Source of the DNA: Areca catechu
Lineage: Eukaryota > Streptophyta > Magnoliopsida > Arecales > Arecaceae
DNA length: 64,000 nt
Direction: 5' to 3'
Assembly: GCA_021397845.1 (NCBI GenBank)
Contig: CM038046.1
Location: 59,600,021-59,664,020, forward strand
Positions 10,959 through 21,773 of this stretch are shown here, in pieces. The notes beneath the pieces were generated by a model that saw only the letters and a program-made list of their open reading frames with translations, had not been told where the DNA came from and searched no databases. The position numbers and the translations under genes were made by a program. Position 1 is the first letter of the stretch. The number at the start of each line of letters is the position of its first letter.

Positions 10959-11469
10959 TTTAACAAAATTGTATGAATAATGAAATCAAGGTTTCGGGAA
11001 TGGTTTTTGAGAGATTGGTAAAGGTTCCAAGTGGAGTAGAGTGAGTTTGAAGTAAAATAGAAAGAGTTAAGAGCAAGAAAAGATTACACGGATCTACTTA
11101 AATAGCGATTTCTCGACATTCTAGTCGGCTAGCTCAACCCTAAAAACATCCGAGTCGACTCGACCAGAGCGAACTCAGAACAATCAGAACACCAAGTCGG
11201 CTAGGCAAGACTTCAGGTTGACTTAGTCGGCATGACCAGAGCAAGAGCAGAAAAATCAGAGATTCGAGCTGGCTCGATCAGAACAAAATTGCTCGAGTCG
11301 ACCCGAACAGAAACTTTCCACAGAAAATGAAATGATTTAGAAATTAAGTTTGATGCAATGAAATTTCAAGGAGAGTTGTTCATCAATCATGAATGATTGT
11401 AGGAGGTTATCTAGATAATTCATCCTTAATTTTAAAGAAAATTAGGTTAAGGAAATCAGAGAGGATCAC
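10959..11469 (-). other. Spacer between pol and the additional ORF of Copia A
   Basis: Non-coding. Between about 11130 and 11320 it carries several copies of the GAGTCGGCTC-type motif that also fills part of the LTRs, here often as AGTCGACTCG or GTCGGCTAG. Confidence 0.55.
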
Positions 11470-13129
11470 AAAGCCCTAATTCTCTTCTAAGTAATTCAAA
11501 TCTATCCTAGTTCAGTGGCTTGGTAAAATTGTCAGCTAAATATTTTTCAGTTAGGATAAATTCTAGTTCAATGTCACCATTCAAAACATGATCTCTAATA
11601 AAATGGTATCTAATCTCTATATGGTTAGTCCTGGAATGCTGAATAGGATTTTTAGTCAAATTAATAGCACTTGTGTTATCACACTTGATAGGAATTTTGT
11701 ATTGTGTAACACCAAAGTCTTAGTTGTTGTTTAATATATAACACTTGTGCATAACAACACCCTGCAGCAACATACTCTGCCTCAGCAGTAGAAAGTGCTA
11801 CCGAGTTTTGTTTCTTACAGTGCCATGAGATTAAATTCAACCCTAGAAATTGGCATGTGTCGCTAGTGCTCTTTCTATCAATTCTACAACCAGCATAATC
11901 AGCATCTAAAAATCCAATTAAATTCAAAAATGATTATTTTGAAAACCAAAGACCTAGATTACTTGTAACTTTCAAATATCTCAATATTCTTTTAACCGCA
12001 AGCATATGTGTTTCTTTGGGATTACATTGAAATCTAGCACATACACATACACTATACAAGATATCTGGTCTACTTGTAGTTAAATATAATAAGGATCCGA
12101 TCATACTGCTATATAGCTTTTGGTCAACATTCGATCCATTTTCATCTTTGTCCAATCTACAAGATGGGCTTATGGGTGTGCTCATTTGTTTGCTCGTCTC
12201 CATACCAAACTTCTTAATTATTTTCTTGGTGTATTTGGCTTGGTTGATGAAGATTCCTTCCTTTATTTACTTTACTTGAAGTCCGAGGAAGTAGTTAAGT
12301 TCACCCATTAGGCTCATTTCAAATTTTTCCTACATTAGCTTAGCAAATTCTTCACAAAAACTTTCATTAGTTGCACAAATATAATATCGTCAACATAAAT
12401 TTATGCAACTAATATGTCATTGTTTTTCTTTTTGATGAAAAGGGTTTTATCAACATTTTCTCTAGAAAAGTCATTTTCAATCAAAAAAGTGCTAAGTCTA
12501 TCATACCAGGCTCTAGGGGCTTATTTCAAACCATATAACGCTTTATTAAGTTTAAACACATGGTTTGGAAAAGCATGATTTTCAAAACCTGGTGGTTGTT
12601 CTACAAAAACTTGTTCGAAGATAAAACTGTTTAGAATGCACTTTTTACATCCATTTGAAAAGTTTAAAATTCATGTAGCAAGCAAATGCAAGAAGTAATC
12701 AACGGCTTCTAGTCTTGCTACGGGTGCATATGTTTCATCAAAATCAATGCCTTCTTCTTGACTATTCTCTTAGCCACTAATCTAGCTTTGTTTCTAATGA
12801 CATTTCCCTGTTCATCTAATTTGTTCCAATAGACCCATTTGGTTCCAATGATTGGGTGGTCTTTAGGTCTATCAACAAATGCCCAAACCTTATTTCTTTC
12901 AAACTGGTTCAATTCTTCATGCATAGCCATCATCCAATTTGGTCATTTTAGCTTCTTCTAAGGTTTGTGGTTCTATTTGAGATACAAAGGCTAAGTAGTC
13001 ATGTGCAGTTCTATGTGTAGACCTAGTCCTATTACCTTATGAAGGATCATCGATAGTTAATTCTTTCGGATGAGAAATAGCATACCTCCATTCTGTTGGT
13101 AAATCTGTATGATCCTTACAGTTTCTTCT
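11470..13129 (-). pseudogene. Copia A pol, second part: reverse transcriptase and RNase H
   Basis: Copies element RNA into DNA inside the virus-like particle. Reading down from 13129: linker HTDLPTEWRYAISHPKEL; RT start ELNQFERNKVWAFVDRPKD and PIIGTKWVYWNKLDEQGN (12915-12790); a frameshift after ARLVAK (near 12770); the catalytic YVDD, recovered in another frame (minus strand of about 12382-12405); the C-terminal RT part with SRPDILYSVCVCARFQ (12090-12030); then RNase H with FLDADYAGCRIDRKSTS and ALSTAEAEYVAAGCC (11910-11760), ending TEKYLADNFTKPLN (about 11540). Many stops and frameshifts. The rest of pol lies at 18446-19830, on the other side of G3. Confidence 0.85.
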
Positions 13130-14483
13130 TGATGCGGCAAGCATATGATTAATGTTTTGAATATGGTTTATAGAGCAATGAAACCTAATTACACTAGTAT
13201 TGTACTCATCATAATAAACTTAAGGATTAAAAGAAATGAGATTTTTACTTGATTAGACACAATCCTAAACTAAGAAGGAAGAAGATCTAGACAATAGGGG
13301 CTAATGATTGTGGACTTACCTTGATGAGCTTTCCAACCTTCTTTTGATTCATACCTTGAAACTACCAACGCTCAGAACTGAAGAACCTAGATAACAGAGA
13401 TCAGAACCCTGGACTTGGGGCTTCAGCTTGTTGGTTCTTTGTTAAGGTGAACCCGGTTCACAACTCAAAGACTTCGAAGGCCCTGCAATGAAGATCAAAG
13501 TTAAGGAAGAAGGATAAGAACATATAGAAGGGATGGGAGAATTTATGAACTAAGAACAAAATTTGAGAAGATCTGGCTGACTCCAATGCCTTCACGTGAG
13601 CTTGGAAGATGCTTTGCTAGGGGAAAAGAATGGTTTTGGCATGGAGGAAGAGGATGGAAAACTTTCACATAAGGAAAAAAGAAAACACAAGACAACTTCT
13701 ACTTCCAAAATTCAACTTCAATTTTCATTCATTCCCAAAATCCCCTTTTTTACAATGGGCATCCAAGGCCTTTAATAGCTCACAAAGCTAGCTTTTAAAA
13801 TTTAAAAACTCCCCAAATTGAGGAGGATTACAAGGGGGGTTGGAGGATTTGGTGGAGAGTTTGGAGGGATGGGGGGGTTGGAGGATTTGGTGGAGGACTT
13901 GGAGGGGTGTGGCCAACCTCCTTGAATTTGAATCTTCTTGTTGGCGCCAAAGAGTGATGAGGTGGTTAGTGAGGTGGTGCCTGATGATGTGGCATGATGA
14001 GATGGTCTTCTACTTGGATAAGGAATGACATGTGGCGCCAAGTGATCCTAGTTGATGGTCCTTTTCTCTTGCTTGGTTGATGTGTCTTCTCTTCTTCATG
14101 TGGTCAAATTCTGGGGTCCAGAATTTGAGTCTTGTTGCTGGCTTTCATTGCTTTAAGACTTGATTAACTGAAATAGACTTAACTCAACTGAACTGACTTG
14201 ACTGACATAAACTTTAAAACTTGAAACGGACTTACAGGAAATGAAATTTTTTTAAAAGTAATTACAGGACTCAATAAACACTCTTGATTAATTACAGGAC
14301 TCTTGAAAAGGAAATGGCTCTTGAAAATAAAACATTTACAAGACTCTTGAAAAGGAAATGGCTTTGAAAATAAAATATTTTTGAACTAAAGAATACAAGG
14401 TAACCTAATTATCTTCGATCCAAATTGGGATAAGGCTAACCTTGTTGGAGTGAAGTTTCTTTCGGTTTCTGGTGTCCACACCA
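13130..14483 (-). repeat. 3' LTR of G3
   Basis: Plus-strand edges TGATGCGGCAAGC...GTCCACACCA; next to it lies CCAGGAGAAT on the minus strand (polypurine tract). The segment around 13830-13900 is a run of GGAGGATTTGGTGGAG-type purine repeats that creates spurious Gly/Trp-rich ORFs on both strands. Confidence 0.93.
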
Positions 14484-15110
14484 ATTCTCCTGGGGTGGTA
14501 AGAACTCGACCAGTCAAGTATGGTTCAGTTTTGCCCTGTAATGCTCGAACAAGTCTGGGTTAAGTCTTTGTAGGTCTTTTCGGGTAATCCAAGAGTTGTC
14601 AGACTCAGGTCAACCTTGCCATTGAACCAGGTATCGCTAATACTCCTTATTCCTGGTAGTAATGGTCTTGTCATCCAGGATTTTCTCAATCCTCTCTCTC
14701 CCCAGGTAGGGTTGGTGGTGGACACTCGGAAATATGTTCACTCTCAATGAAAGTTTCTGGCCTAAAAGGCTCACTAGATATTAGTACTGGTCTGAAACAT
14801 TAAAGGTTGTACTGATACCCATATCAGGTGGAAGTTTCAAAACATATGCATTAGGCCATATTTTCTTTAAGATCTTGAAAGGTCCCGCTCCGCGAGCATG
14901 CAGCTTCTTTATGGTTCCAGAGGGGAACCGTTCAGGGTTGAGCCTAATCATCGCATAATCCCCTTCACTGAATTCTTTAGCCCTCTTATGTGAGTCAGCT
15001 AAGTGTTCGTAAGTTTCATTGCTCAGGTTGATCTTATTACTGATTTCTTTATGCAGATTTGTGACATGCTGTGCAAAAGACTCAGCAGACTCAGAAACTT
15101 ACACAAGCAC
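14484..15110 (-). pseudogene. Integrase C-terminal domain and chromodomain of G3
   Basis: The best preserved copy of this module in the window. From 15100 downward: AQHVTNLHKEISNKINLSNE, then RAKEFSEGDYAMIRLNPERF, KKLHARGAGPFKILKKIWPN (GPF module) and DMGISTTFNVSD. A frame break follows near 14790, then the chromodomain at about 14690-14540 (ILDDKTITTRNKEY, RYLVQWQG, PESDNSWIT, LNPDLFEHY). A few stops interrupt (for example at the Trp positions of the chromodomain). The ORF of about 66 residues starting MSTTNPTWGER is an out-of-frame shadow. The GISTTFNVSD wording followed by a chromodomain is characteristic of chromoviruses; I do not assign the clade. Confidence 0.85.
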
Positions 15111-15227
15111 TTACGAAATGCAGAATGAACTAGGCATCCTTTTGAGAGAATTTTATTGGACTCTCTAGGGCCTAAACCTAATAGATTAATGACTCTCTAG
15201 GTTTGACCCTAGTCTGGCATGTACATG

Positions 15228-15284
15228 AGAATTTACCATGGGTTCCTAGCAAATGCCATAAGGTTTTCCAAAAGTAGGTAGCAA
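15228..15284 (-). pseudogene. Integrase-core scrap of G3
   Basis: On the minus strand encodes FATYFWKTLWHLLGTHGKFS, matching the part of a Ty3 integrase core that precedes HPQTDG. The downstream catalytic region is missing; the sequence instead passes into CATGTACATGCCAGACTAGG, which is also found (with the solo LTR removed) in G2. Confidence 0.65.
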
Positions 15285-15469
15285 AAGGAATAGGCCTTAA
15301 AAGCTCATGCATCCTAGTAATCTCATCAAAATGAAACTTAATGGCTCTAAAATTATGATAAGACTCAGGGAAAGGCAGGAAATAGGAATCCGAGACTTGG
15401 AATAATTTAGAGAATCTTGAAACAGACCTTGTTACTCATGATGACCTTAAGATTAGAATTTTGATCTAC

Positions 15470-16002
15470 AGGCGGATGCTTCTAGGTAGTTGAAGGTCAT
15501 TAGGAAAGTCTTCTAAAATAATGATTGGGTTCTTCTCAGGTACCTGAAGGAGTTCTTGTGTCGAAGCTAAAGTATTGTGTTCTTCCTGAGGGCATTGTCT
15601 TACGGGAACCAAGTCCTCACTAAATTTTGGTTGTTCTGATGTTTCAGGACTAGGCTCAATAATCTTTTCTTTATCAAAGGTTTCCTCAGGTAGGTACTAA
15701 AGTTGTTCTCTTCATAGTCTTCCCCTTCATATTCATCTATTAAACTTATGTTAGTCTCATACACATATTTACTAGGTTAAGATTTGCCTTCTTCCTTCCC
15801 TAGCCCTTCAATTTGAGGATACCCTAAGTCTGGGTATTAATGAACTCAACTTGTACTTCAGGGTTCTTACTCCTATCATTCATATGAGCTAATGGGATAG
15901 TAGGAGTTGGTTGGTCTAAGAAAATTGTTTAGCCAGAATTTGGTTCAATTGGGCCATTAGATCATTTAGGCCTTTCAGCATGGTTTCAAGATTCGGGTCC
16001 AT
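15470..16002 (-). pseudogene. gag of G3, degenerate
   Basis: The start at 16002 (MDPNLETMLKGLNDLMAQLN) parallels the G5 gag start (MDPNLEFFMRTLTEKF) and fits the N-terminal coiled-coil-like segment of this family. After about 30 codons the frame is crossed by several stops (near 15925, 15890, 15770). Recognisable later segments are acidic and Pro-rich (EPSPETSEQPKF, PEKNPIIILEDFP, about 15650-15500), as in the gag tails of G2 and G4. The capsid core cannot be recognised. Expected role: particle assembly and RNA packaging. Confidence 0.6.
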
Positions 16003-17075
16003 GGCTACACTGGACTGGGTTGGACTGGTGAATACGAGGCCCCTGATCTAGTTTTCATGCATGCACGTAGACTCAAGCTCGAGCTAAGGTTTCCTAGACC
16101 TAGAGCACAAATTAGAGGTCTAATTAAGTGAACCAACTGCTAGTAGTACTTATGGGACTTAGCCAGGTAGGTGGAGGGGAGTGAAGGTCCCTGATTGCCA
16201 AACCTTAGACACCAATCTGAGATTGGCCAGGTAGGCAGACCAAATCACAAGCCTTGATGCACCAATCCTAGACACCAAGCCTGTAAGCACACACAATTAG
16301 CTGACACAGTTAACTTGACCCTAACCTGAACCCAACTTGTTGGTGTCCCTAACCCACTAGGGCAATTAACGTTCTACTCAATTTTAATTAACGGGCTGGG
16401 ATCGATATGCTGGGTGGTGATTTTTTGGGCTAGGGACAGGTGATGAAACCCTGACCCTATGTCAAATTGATGCCCTTAATTTGATTTCTCATGAGATGAA
16501 TGAAATGCAAAGGTGCTACAGAAGTGCGTTGCAGTTTGAAAGTGGTGTGGAAAATGTGATGAAAAAAATGTCCAAAAATTTTGAAAAATTCATAGAGGAT
16601 TCTTAACTTATATGTTTCAATGCAGATGAATGGAATTTTAAAACTAAAATATGTACTACTCTAAGCAGATCCTACAAATGAAGATAAATAAAAAGGACAG
16701 AACAGAACCCTAATGACAGTGTCGAACTGCAAAAATTTTTATTTTTTTTATAATTTTTTTCTGATGATGAAATTTAATATGGTGATAACTGACTTAAAAA
16801 GGAACAAGAAAAATAATATTTCAACAAAAAATTAGTGACTTGCCTTTGGAGCTGCAGACGGATTACAGTAAACAGATGCAAATTTTTAGAAAAACAGAAC
16901 CTAATCAAACAAATGCAATGGCTTACCCAAACTTCAATCTAAAAAATTCACGTCCAGCCAGGGGATCATTATTCCCATGGGTCGTGACAGTGTACTGGAG
17001 TACACCCGCTCAGGAGGCATAAATTTTAGATCTTGCTTGGACTTAAAGAAAACTATTCTACCCTAATGCAACTAT
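16003..17075 (-). other. G3 untranslated leader
   Basis: No supported gene. Shares the GTGTCCCTAACCCACTAGGG block (about 16345) and the 'gattgccaaaccttagacaccaatctgagattggcc' wording with G1. The ORF at 16840-17022 has no domain. Confidence 0.6.
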
Positions 17076-17087
17076 GCTCTGATACCA
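17076..17087 (-). promoter_or_regulatory. Primer-binding site of G3
   Basis: Perfect TGGTATCAGAGC on the minus strand (initiator-Met tRNA), three bases from the LTR edge at 17091. Confidence 0.92.
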
Positions 17088-17090
17088 ATT

Positions 17091-18445
17091 TGATGCGGCA
17101 AGCATATGATTAATATTTTGAATATGGTTTGTAGAGCAATGAAACCTAATAACACTAGCATTGTACTCATCATAATAAGACTTAAGGATTATAAGAAATG
17201 GGATTTTTACTTGATTAGACAAAATCCTAAACTAAGAAGGAAGAAGATCTAGACAATAGGGGCTAATGATTGTGGACTTACATTGATGAGCTTTCCAACC
17301 TTCTTTTGATTCATACCTTGAAACTAGCAACGCTCAGAACTGAAGAACCTGGATAACAAAGACCAGAACCCTAGACTTGAGGCTTCAGATTGTTGGTTCT
17401 TTGTTAAGGTGAACCTGGTTCACAACTCAAAGACTTCGAAGGACCCTGCAATGAAGATCAAAGTTAAGGAAGAAGGATAAGAACATATAAAGGGATGGGA
17501 GAATTTATGAACTAAGAACAAAATTTGAGAAGATCTGGCTGACTCCAATGCCTTCACGTGAGCTTGGAAGATGCTTTGCTAGGGGAAAAGAATGGTTTTG
17601 GCATGGAGGAAGAGGATGGGAAACTTTCACATAAGGAAAAAAAAACACAAGACAACTTCTACTTCCAAAATTCAACTTCAATTTTCATTCATTCCCAAAA
17701 TCGTCTTTTTTACAATGGGCGTCCAAGTCCTTTAATAGCCTCACAAAGCTAGCTTTTGAAATTTAAAAACTCTCCAAATTGAGGAGGATTACAAGGGGGG
17801 TTGGAGGATTTGGTGGAGAGTTTGGAGGGATGGGGGGTGGAGGATTTGGTGGAGGACTTGGAGGGGTGTGGCCAACCTCCTTGAATTTGAATCTTCCTTG
17901 TTGGCGCCAAAGAGTGATGAGGTGGCTAGTGAGGTGGCGCTTGATGACGTGGCCTGATGAGATTTTCTTCTACTTGGATAAGGAATGATATGTGGCGCCA
18001 AGTGGTCCTAGTTGATGGTCCTTTTATCTTGCTTGGTTGATGTGTCTTCTCTTCTTCATGTGGTCAAATTCTAGGGTCCAGAATTTGAGTCTTGTTGCTG
18101 ACTTTTATTGCTTTAAGATTTGATTAACTGAAATAGACTTAACTCAACTGAACTGACTTGACTGACCTAAACTTTAAAACTTGAAACGGACTTACAGGAA
18201 ATGAAATTTTTTTTAAAAGTAATTACAGGACTCAATAAATACTCTTGATTAATTATAGGACTCTTGAAAAGGAAATGGCTCTTGAAAATAAAACATTTAC
18301 AGGACTCTTGAAAAGAAAATGGCTCGTGAAAATAAAACATTTTTGTGCTAAAGAATACAAGGTAACCTAATTATCTTCGATCCAAATTGGGATAAGGCTA
18401 ACCTTGTTGGAGCGAAGTTTCTTTCGGTTTCTGGTGTCCACACCA
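17091..18445 (-). repeat. 5' LTR of G3
   Basis: 1355 bp, TGATGCGG...CACACCA, aligning end to end with 13130-14483 with scattered single-base differences and a few small indels. The inner edge is adjacent to the PBS. The minus-strand ORF that enters it from 18446 (EGEVVWTPETERN...) is Copia A integrase running into LTR sequence, not a real fusion. Confidence 0.93.
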
Positions 18446-19830
18446 CTTCTCCTTCTTCAATTGGTCTTTCTTGTATGCTCATGTCTTCCATCTCTTTTTG
18501 AATTGTACCTGCATCATTATCTATACACTCTTCTTTCTTAGAAGGTGAAGGGTTAGTTTCATCAAAAATAACTTGCATTGACTCTTCAATGGTAAGAGTC
18601 CTCTTATTAAATACTCTATATGCTTTCCTATGTAGTGAATAACCAAGAAAAATTGCTTCAGTAGATTTAGCATCAAATTTTCCAAGATTATCTTTACCAT
18701 TATTAAGCACAAAACATTTACATCCAAACACATGAAAATAATTGATATTGGATTTATTTTCATTCCAAAGCTCATAGGGGGTTTTCTTTAAAATAGGATG
18801 GATCAAAACACGGTTTAAAATATAACAAACAGTGTTCACTACTTGTGCCCAAAAGTACCTTGGAAGATTACCTTCACATAACATCGTTCAGGCCATTTCT
18901 TCCAAAGTCCTACTTTTTCTCTCTACAACACCATTTTGTTGTGAGTGTCTCAGGAGTGGAGTTGTGATCAATGCCATTTTCAGTGCAATAATCATCGAAA
19001 AATTAATTTTCAAATTCAGTGCTGTGATCACTTCTAATTGAAATTATTGAAAGAATTTTTTGATTTGAAATCATTTTGTAAAATTTTTGAAATACTTTGA
19101 AGGTTTCATCTTTGTGAGCTATGAACAAAATCCATGTAAATCTAGAAAAATCATTTACAATCATAACGGCATATTTCATACCTTCTAGGCTTATAGTCCT
19201 AGTTGGTCCAAATAAGTCCATATGAAGTAGTTCTAGAGGCTTAGTAGTTGAAATCATATTTTTGGATTTAAATCTCTTCTTATTTTGTTTACCCATTTGG
19301 CATGCATCACAAACATGATCAAAATCAACTTTAAACTTTGGCATGTCTCTCACTAAATTTTTGAAAATTAATTTGATAATAGTATGCATGCTAGCATGAC
19401 CTAATCGTCTATGCCATAATAAACAAGACTCCTTGGTCTTATCATTCATTGCAACCAAACTGGAACTACTTGACATGGCAAGTTTATTTAGATCTACCAC
19501 ATAAATATTTCCGAGTCTATGTCCAATGAATTTGCTACTAGAATCAAGAGAGTTTGTTACTATGCACATAGATGATTCAAATATAACCTTGAAGCCTTTA
19601 TCACATAATTGACTAATACTCAATAAATTGTGCTTCAATTTATCTACTAGCAATATATTTTCAATAAAAGTACAGGGGGTTATCTTGATCATACCAATTT
19701 TGATTATTTTTTCCTTGCCATTGTCTCCAAAAGTAACAATACCTCCTTTCATTTCTAGGATGATGAACTGATCCTTGTCACCCGTCATATGTCTTGAATA
19801 GTTATTATCAATATACCATCTTTTCTTCAA
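18446..19830 (-). pseudogene. Copia A pol, first part: protease end, GAG-pre-integrase, integrase
   Basis: Integrase of a Ty1/copia element (joins element cDNA to chromosomal DNA). From 19830: KKRWYIDNNYSRHMTGDKDQF is the protease active-site region, where the expected DSG is DNN, so the Asp-Ser-Gly triad is broken. GAG-pre-integrase follows, with a complete HHCC zinc module (LWHRRLGHASMHTIIKL and HVCDACQMGK). The integrase core starts LLHMDLFGP with the second Asp in VNDFSRFTW. A frameshifted stretch at 18885-19003 removes the region of the third catalytic Glu. The C-terminal part YFWAQVVNTVCYILNRVLIHP to FLGYSLHRKAYRVFN is open (18860-18590). The open reading frame stops being element sequence at 18446, where G3 begins. 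Confidence 0.87.
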
Positions 19831-21726
19831 TTTCTAGGCTGCAAAACATTCTTGCAACACAATCAAGGAGTTCTTTTAGGTACCCAAGCTAACTTGGGTC
19901 ATTGCAGGTTAGTTGAGATGGTTCCTTTGGGAACCGAAATATTTCTTGATTTATTATGGACATTTCTAATGATATTACATTCAAAAGCTTTATATCTTAG
20001 TTCCTTGCAAGCAAAACATCCGATTCAAAAATTCTGATAAGATTTATGCTTTGAAATTCTAGATGCATGAGATACAGAAATAGTAGATTTTATATTTGAA
20101 TTTTGAGGAACATACAAGGTAGCTTTCGAATGGAAGTAAAACCTTTTGTCGCAAAAGCCTTTTGAGAAGTAAACTTAGGAACAAAATCTTTTTGTTTCAT
20201 AACAGTAGTTGCTGAAATATAATTTGAATTTGAAGAATTAAAACCTATTCTAGCTTTGTTACCTGAAATTCTTTATTCTTTAAGAATCAACTCAATCTTG
20301 TTCAAAGATAGAGTTAGTTTTTCAACAAGTGGCTTAAGTTTTTAAACATCTTTTTTTAACTCAAGATTTTCATTCAGAAAACTTTGTTTTTGTCATGATA
20401 AATATTATTTTCAGTTTTCAATACTTTATAATTTTTAGAAAAGTCATGTAGTTCTTTATGCAACAAGATATTCTTTTCTGAAATCTATTCTTTTTCTTTG
20501 AGTAAAGAATCATTAATATTGTTTAGAGATCTAATCTTTACTCCAGCTTTTTTAAATTCAGATAATAGATCATGAAACACAAAATTTAACTCATCAAATG
20601 TAAATTCAATTTAAGCATTGGGGGATGTTATCTCATCTTCGAGACCCATTAGATATAAGTTAACTGTTTTCGTGGTCTCTTCCTCTTCAGTTGAGGTGGA
20701 ATCTTCACTGTCACTCCATGTGGCAACCATCACTTTCTTTTCTTCTTTTATAAAAATTTCTTCAACAATAGATAGTCCGGATGAATGTGCCTCGATTTCT
20801 TACATTCATGTAGGTGGGGACTTGTTCTTTTTCTTTATCTTTGTCCTTGTCCTTTTCCTTGGAATGTTCTCCTCGTTTATGGAATTTTTTATTGAATTAT
20901 CCTTTCTTCTTTTCCATAAACTTTCTGAATCTCCTCACGACCATTGTAATATCTTCATCTTCTAGATAATCTTCAGAGGAGCTAGAGTCATCTTCCATCT
21001 CTTCATCATTTTTTGATTCCAATGCAGCATTGAATGTAATAGTTTTCTTCTTCTTATCATCATCAGTTCTATGCTGCATGACTAATTCATATGTGAAGAG
21101 GGAGCCCATTAATTCATCCATGGATAAAGTGTTCAGATCTTTAACTTCTTGGATGGTTATTAACTTTAGGGTCCTATTTATCTGGAAGTGATCTCAATAT
21201 CTTCTATACCAAATCAGCATTTGAGTAAACCCTGCTAAGACTTTTCAAACCATTAATAATATTTATAAATCTAGTGTACATGGCAGAGATATTTTCATTA
21301 GGTTCCATTTTAAACAATTCATAATTGTGTACTAGAAGATTAATTTTTGAAGTCTTCACATGGGAAGTTCCTTCATGGGTCACCTCAAGTTTATCCTAAA
21401 TTTTCTTTGCTGAAGAGCAAGTGAAAATTTGATTAAACTCATTTGAATCCAAAGCACAATATAGCAAGTTCATGGATTTGGCATTTAATTCCCCTAATTT
21501 CATGTCGTGTCCATCCCATTCCTCTTCAGGCTTAGGGACATCCATGCCATCAATTTTGATCATGGGAACATGTGGCCCTTTAAGAATGACCTTCCATAAT
21601 TGAAAATCAATAGCTTGTATATAGATTTTCATTCTAGCCTTCCAATAAGAATAATTTGTGCCTGTGAAGAGTGGAGGTCTATTAGTTGACTAGCCTTCCA
21701 CCAAAGATGTACTTATGGGATAAGCC
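19831..21726 (-). pseudogene. Copia A gag, SIRE type, broken
   Basis: Start at 21726 (MAYPISTSLVEG, then an in-frame stop) just inside the PBS. Clear SIRE-type capsid wording: YWKARMKIYIQAIDFQLWKVI, DVPKPEEEWDGHDMK, LNAKSMNLLYCALDSNEFN (21640-21430), further parts in other frames to 21120, then MDELMGSLFTYELVMQHRTDDD and the acidic SSSSEDYLEDEDITMVVRRF (21121-20940). The zinc knuckle region (about 20840-20760) is frameshifted and no CCHC can be read. A Lys/Leu/Asn-rich coiled-coil-like segment runs at 20600-20300, interrupted by stops. Overall length agrees with the long SIRE gag. Confidence 0.82.
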
Positions 21727-21759
21727 ATCAATCTTTACTCTAATGTAATCAGAGACACT

Positions 21760-21771
21760 GCTCTGATACCA
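21760..21771 (-). promoter_or_regulatory. Primer-binding site of Copia A
   Basis: Perfect TGGTATCAGAGC on the minus strand, two bases from the LTR edge at 21774. Confidence 0.92.
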
Positions 21772-21773
21772 GT

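Larger units (their letters stand above)
13130..18445 (-). mobile_element. G3: non-autonomous Ty3/gypsy element nested in Copia A
   Basis: LTRs at 13130-14483 and 17091-18445 (1354 and 1355 bp), PBS at 17076-17087, perfect 5-bp target duplication CTTCT (13125-13129 and 18446-18450). The internal part is only about 2.6 kb: gag (15470-16002), an integrase-core scrap (15228-15284), then integrase C-terminus plus chromodomain (14484-15110). No protease, RT or RNase H is present or has room. The two LTRs look more alike than those of Copia A or B by eye, in keeping with a later insertion. Confidence 0.93.

Noticed and set aside
13840..14041. Gly/Trp-rich and Pro/Ser-rich ORFs, also at 17779-18001
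   Set aside because: Produced by a purine-rich GGAGGATTTGGTGG repeat present in both G3 LTRs.
18348..18450. Apparent integrase extension EGEVVWTPETERN...
   Set aside because: The last third of that open frame is G3 LTR sequence; the integrase ends at 18450, within the CTTCT target duplication.
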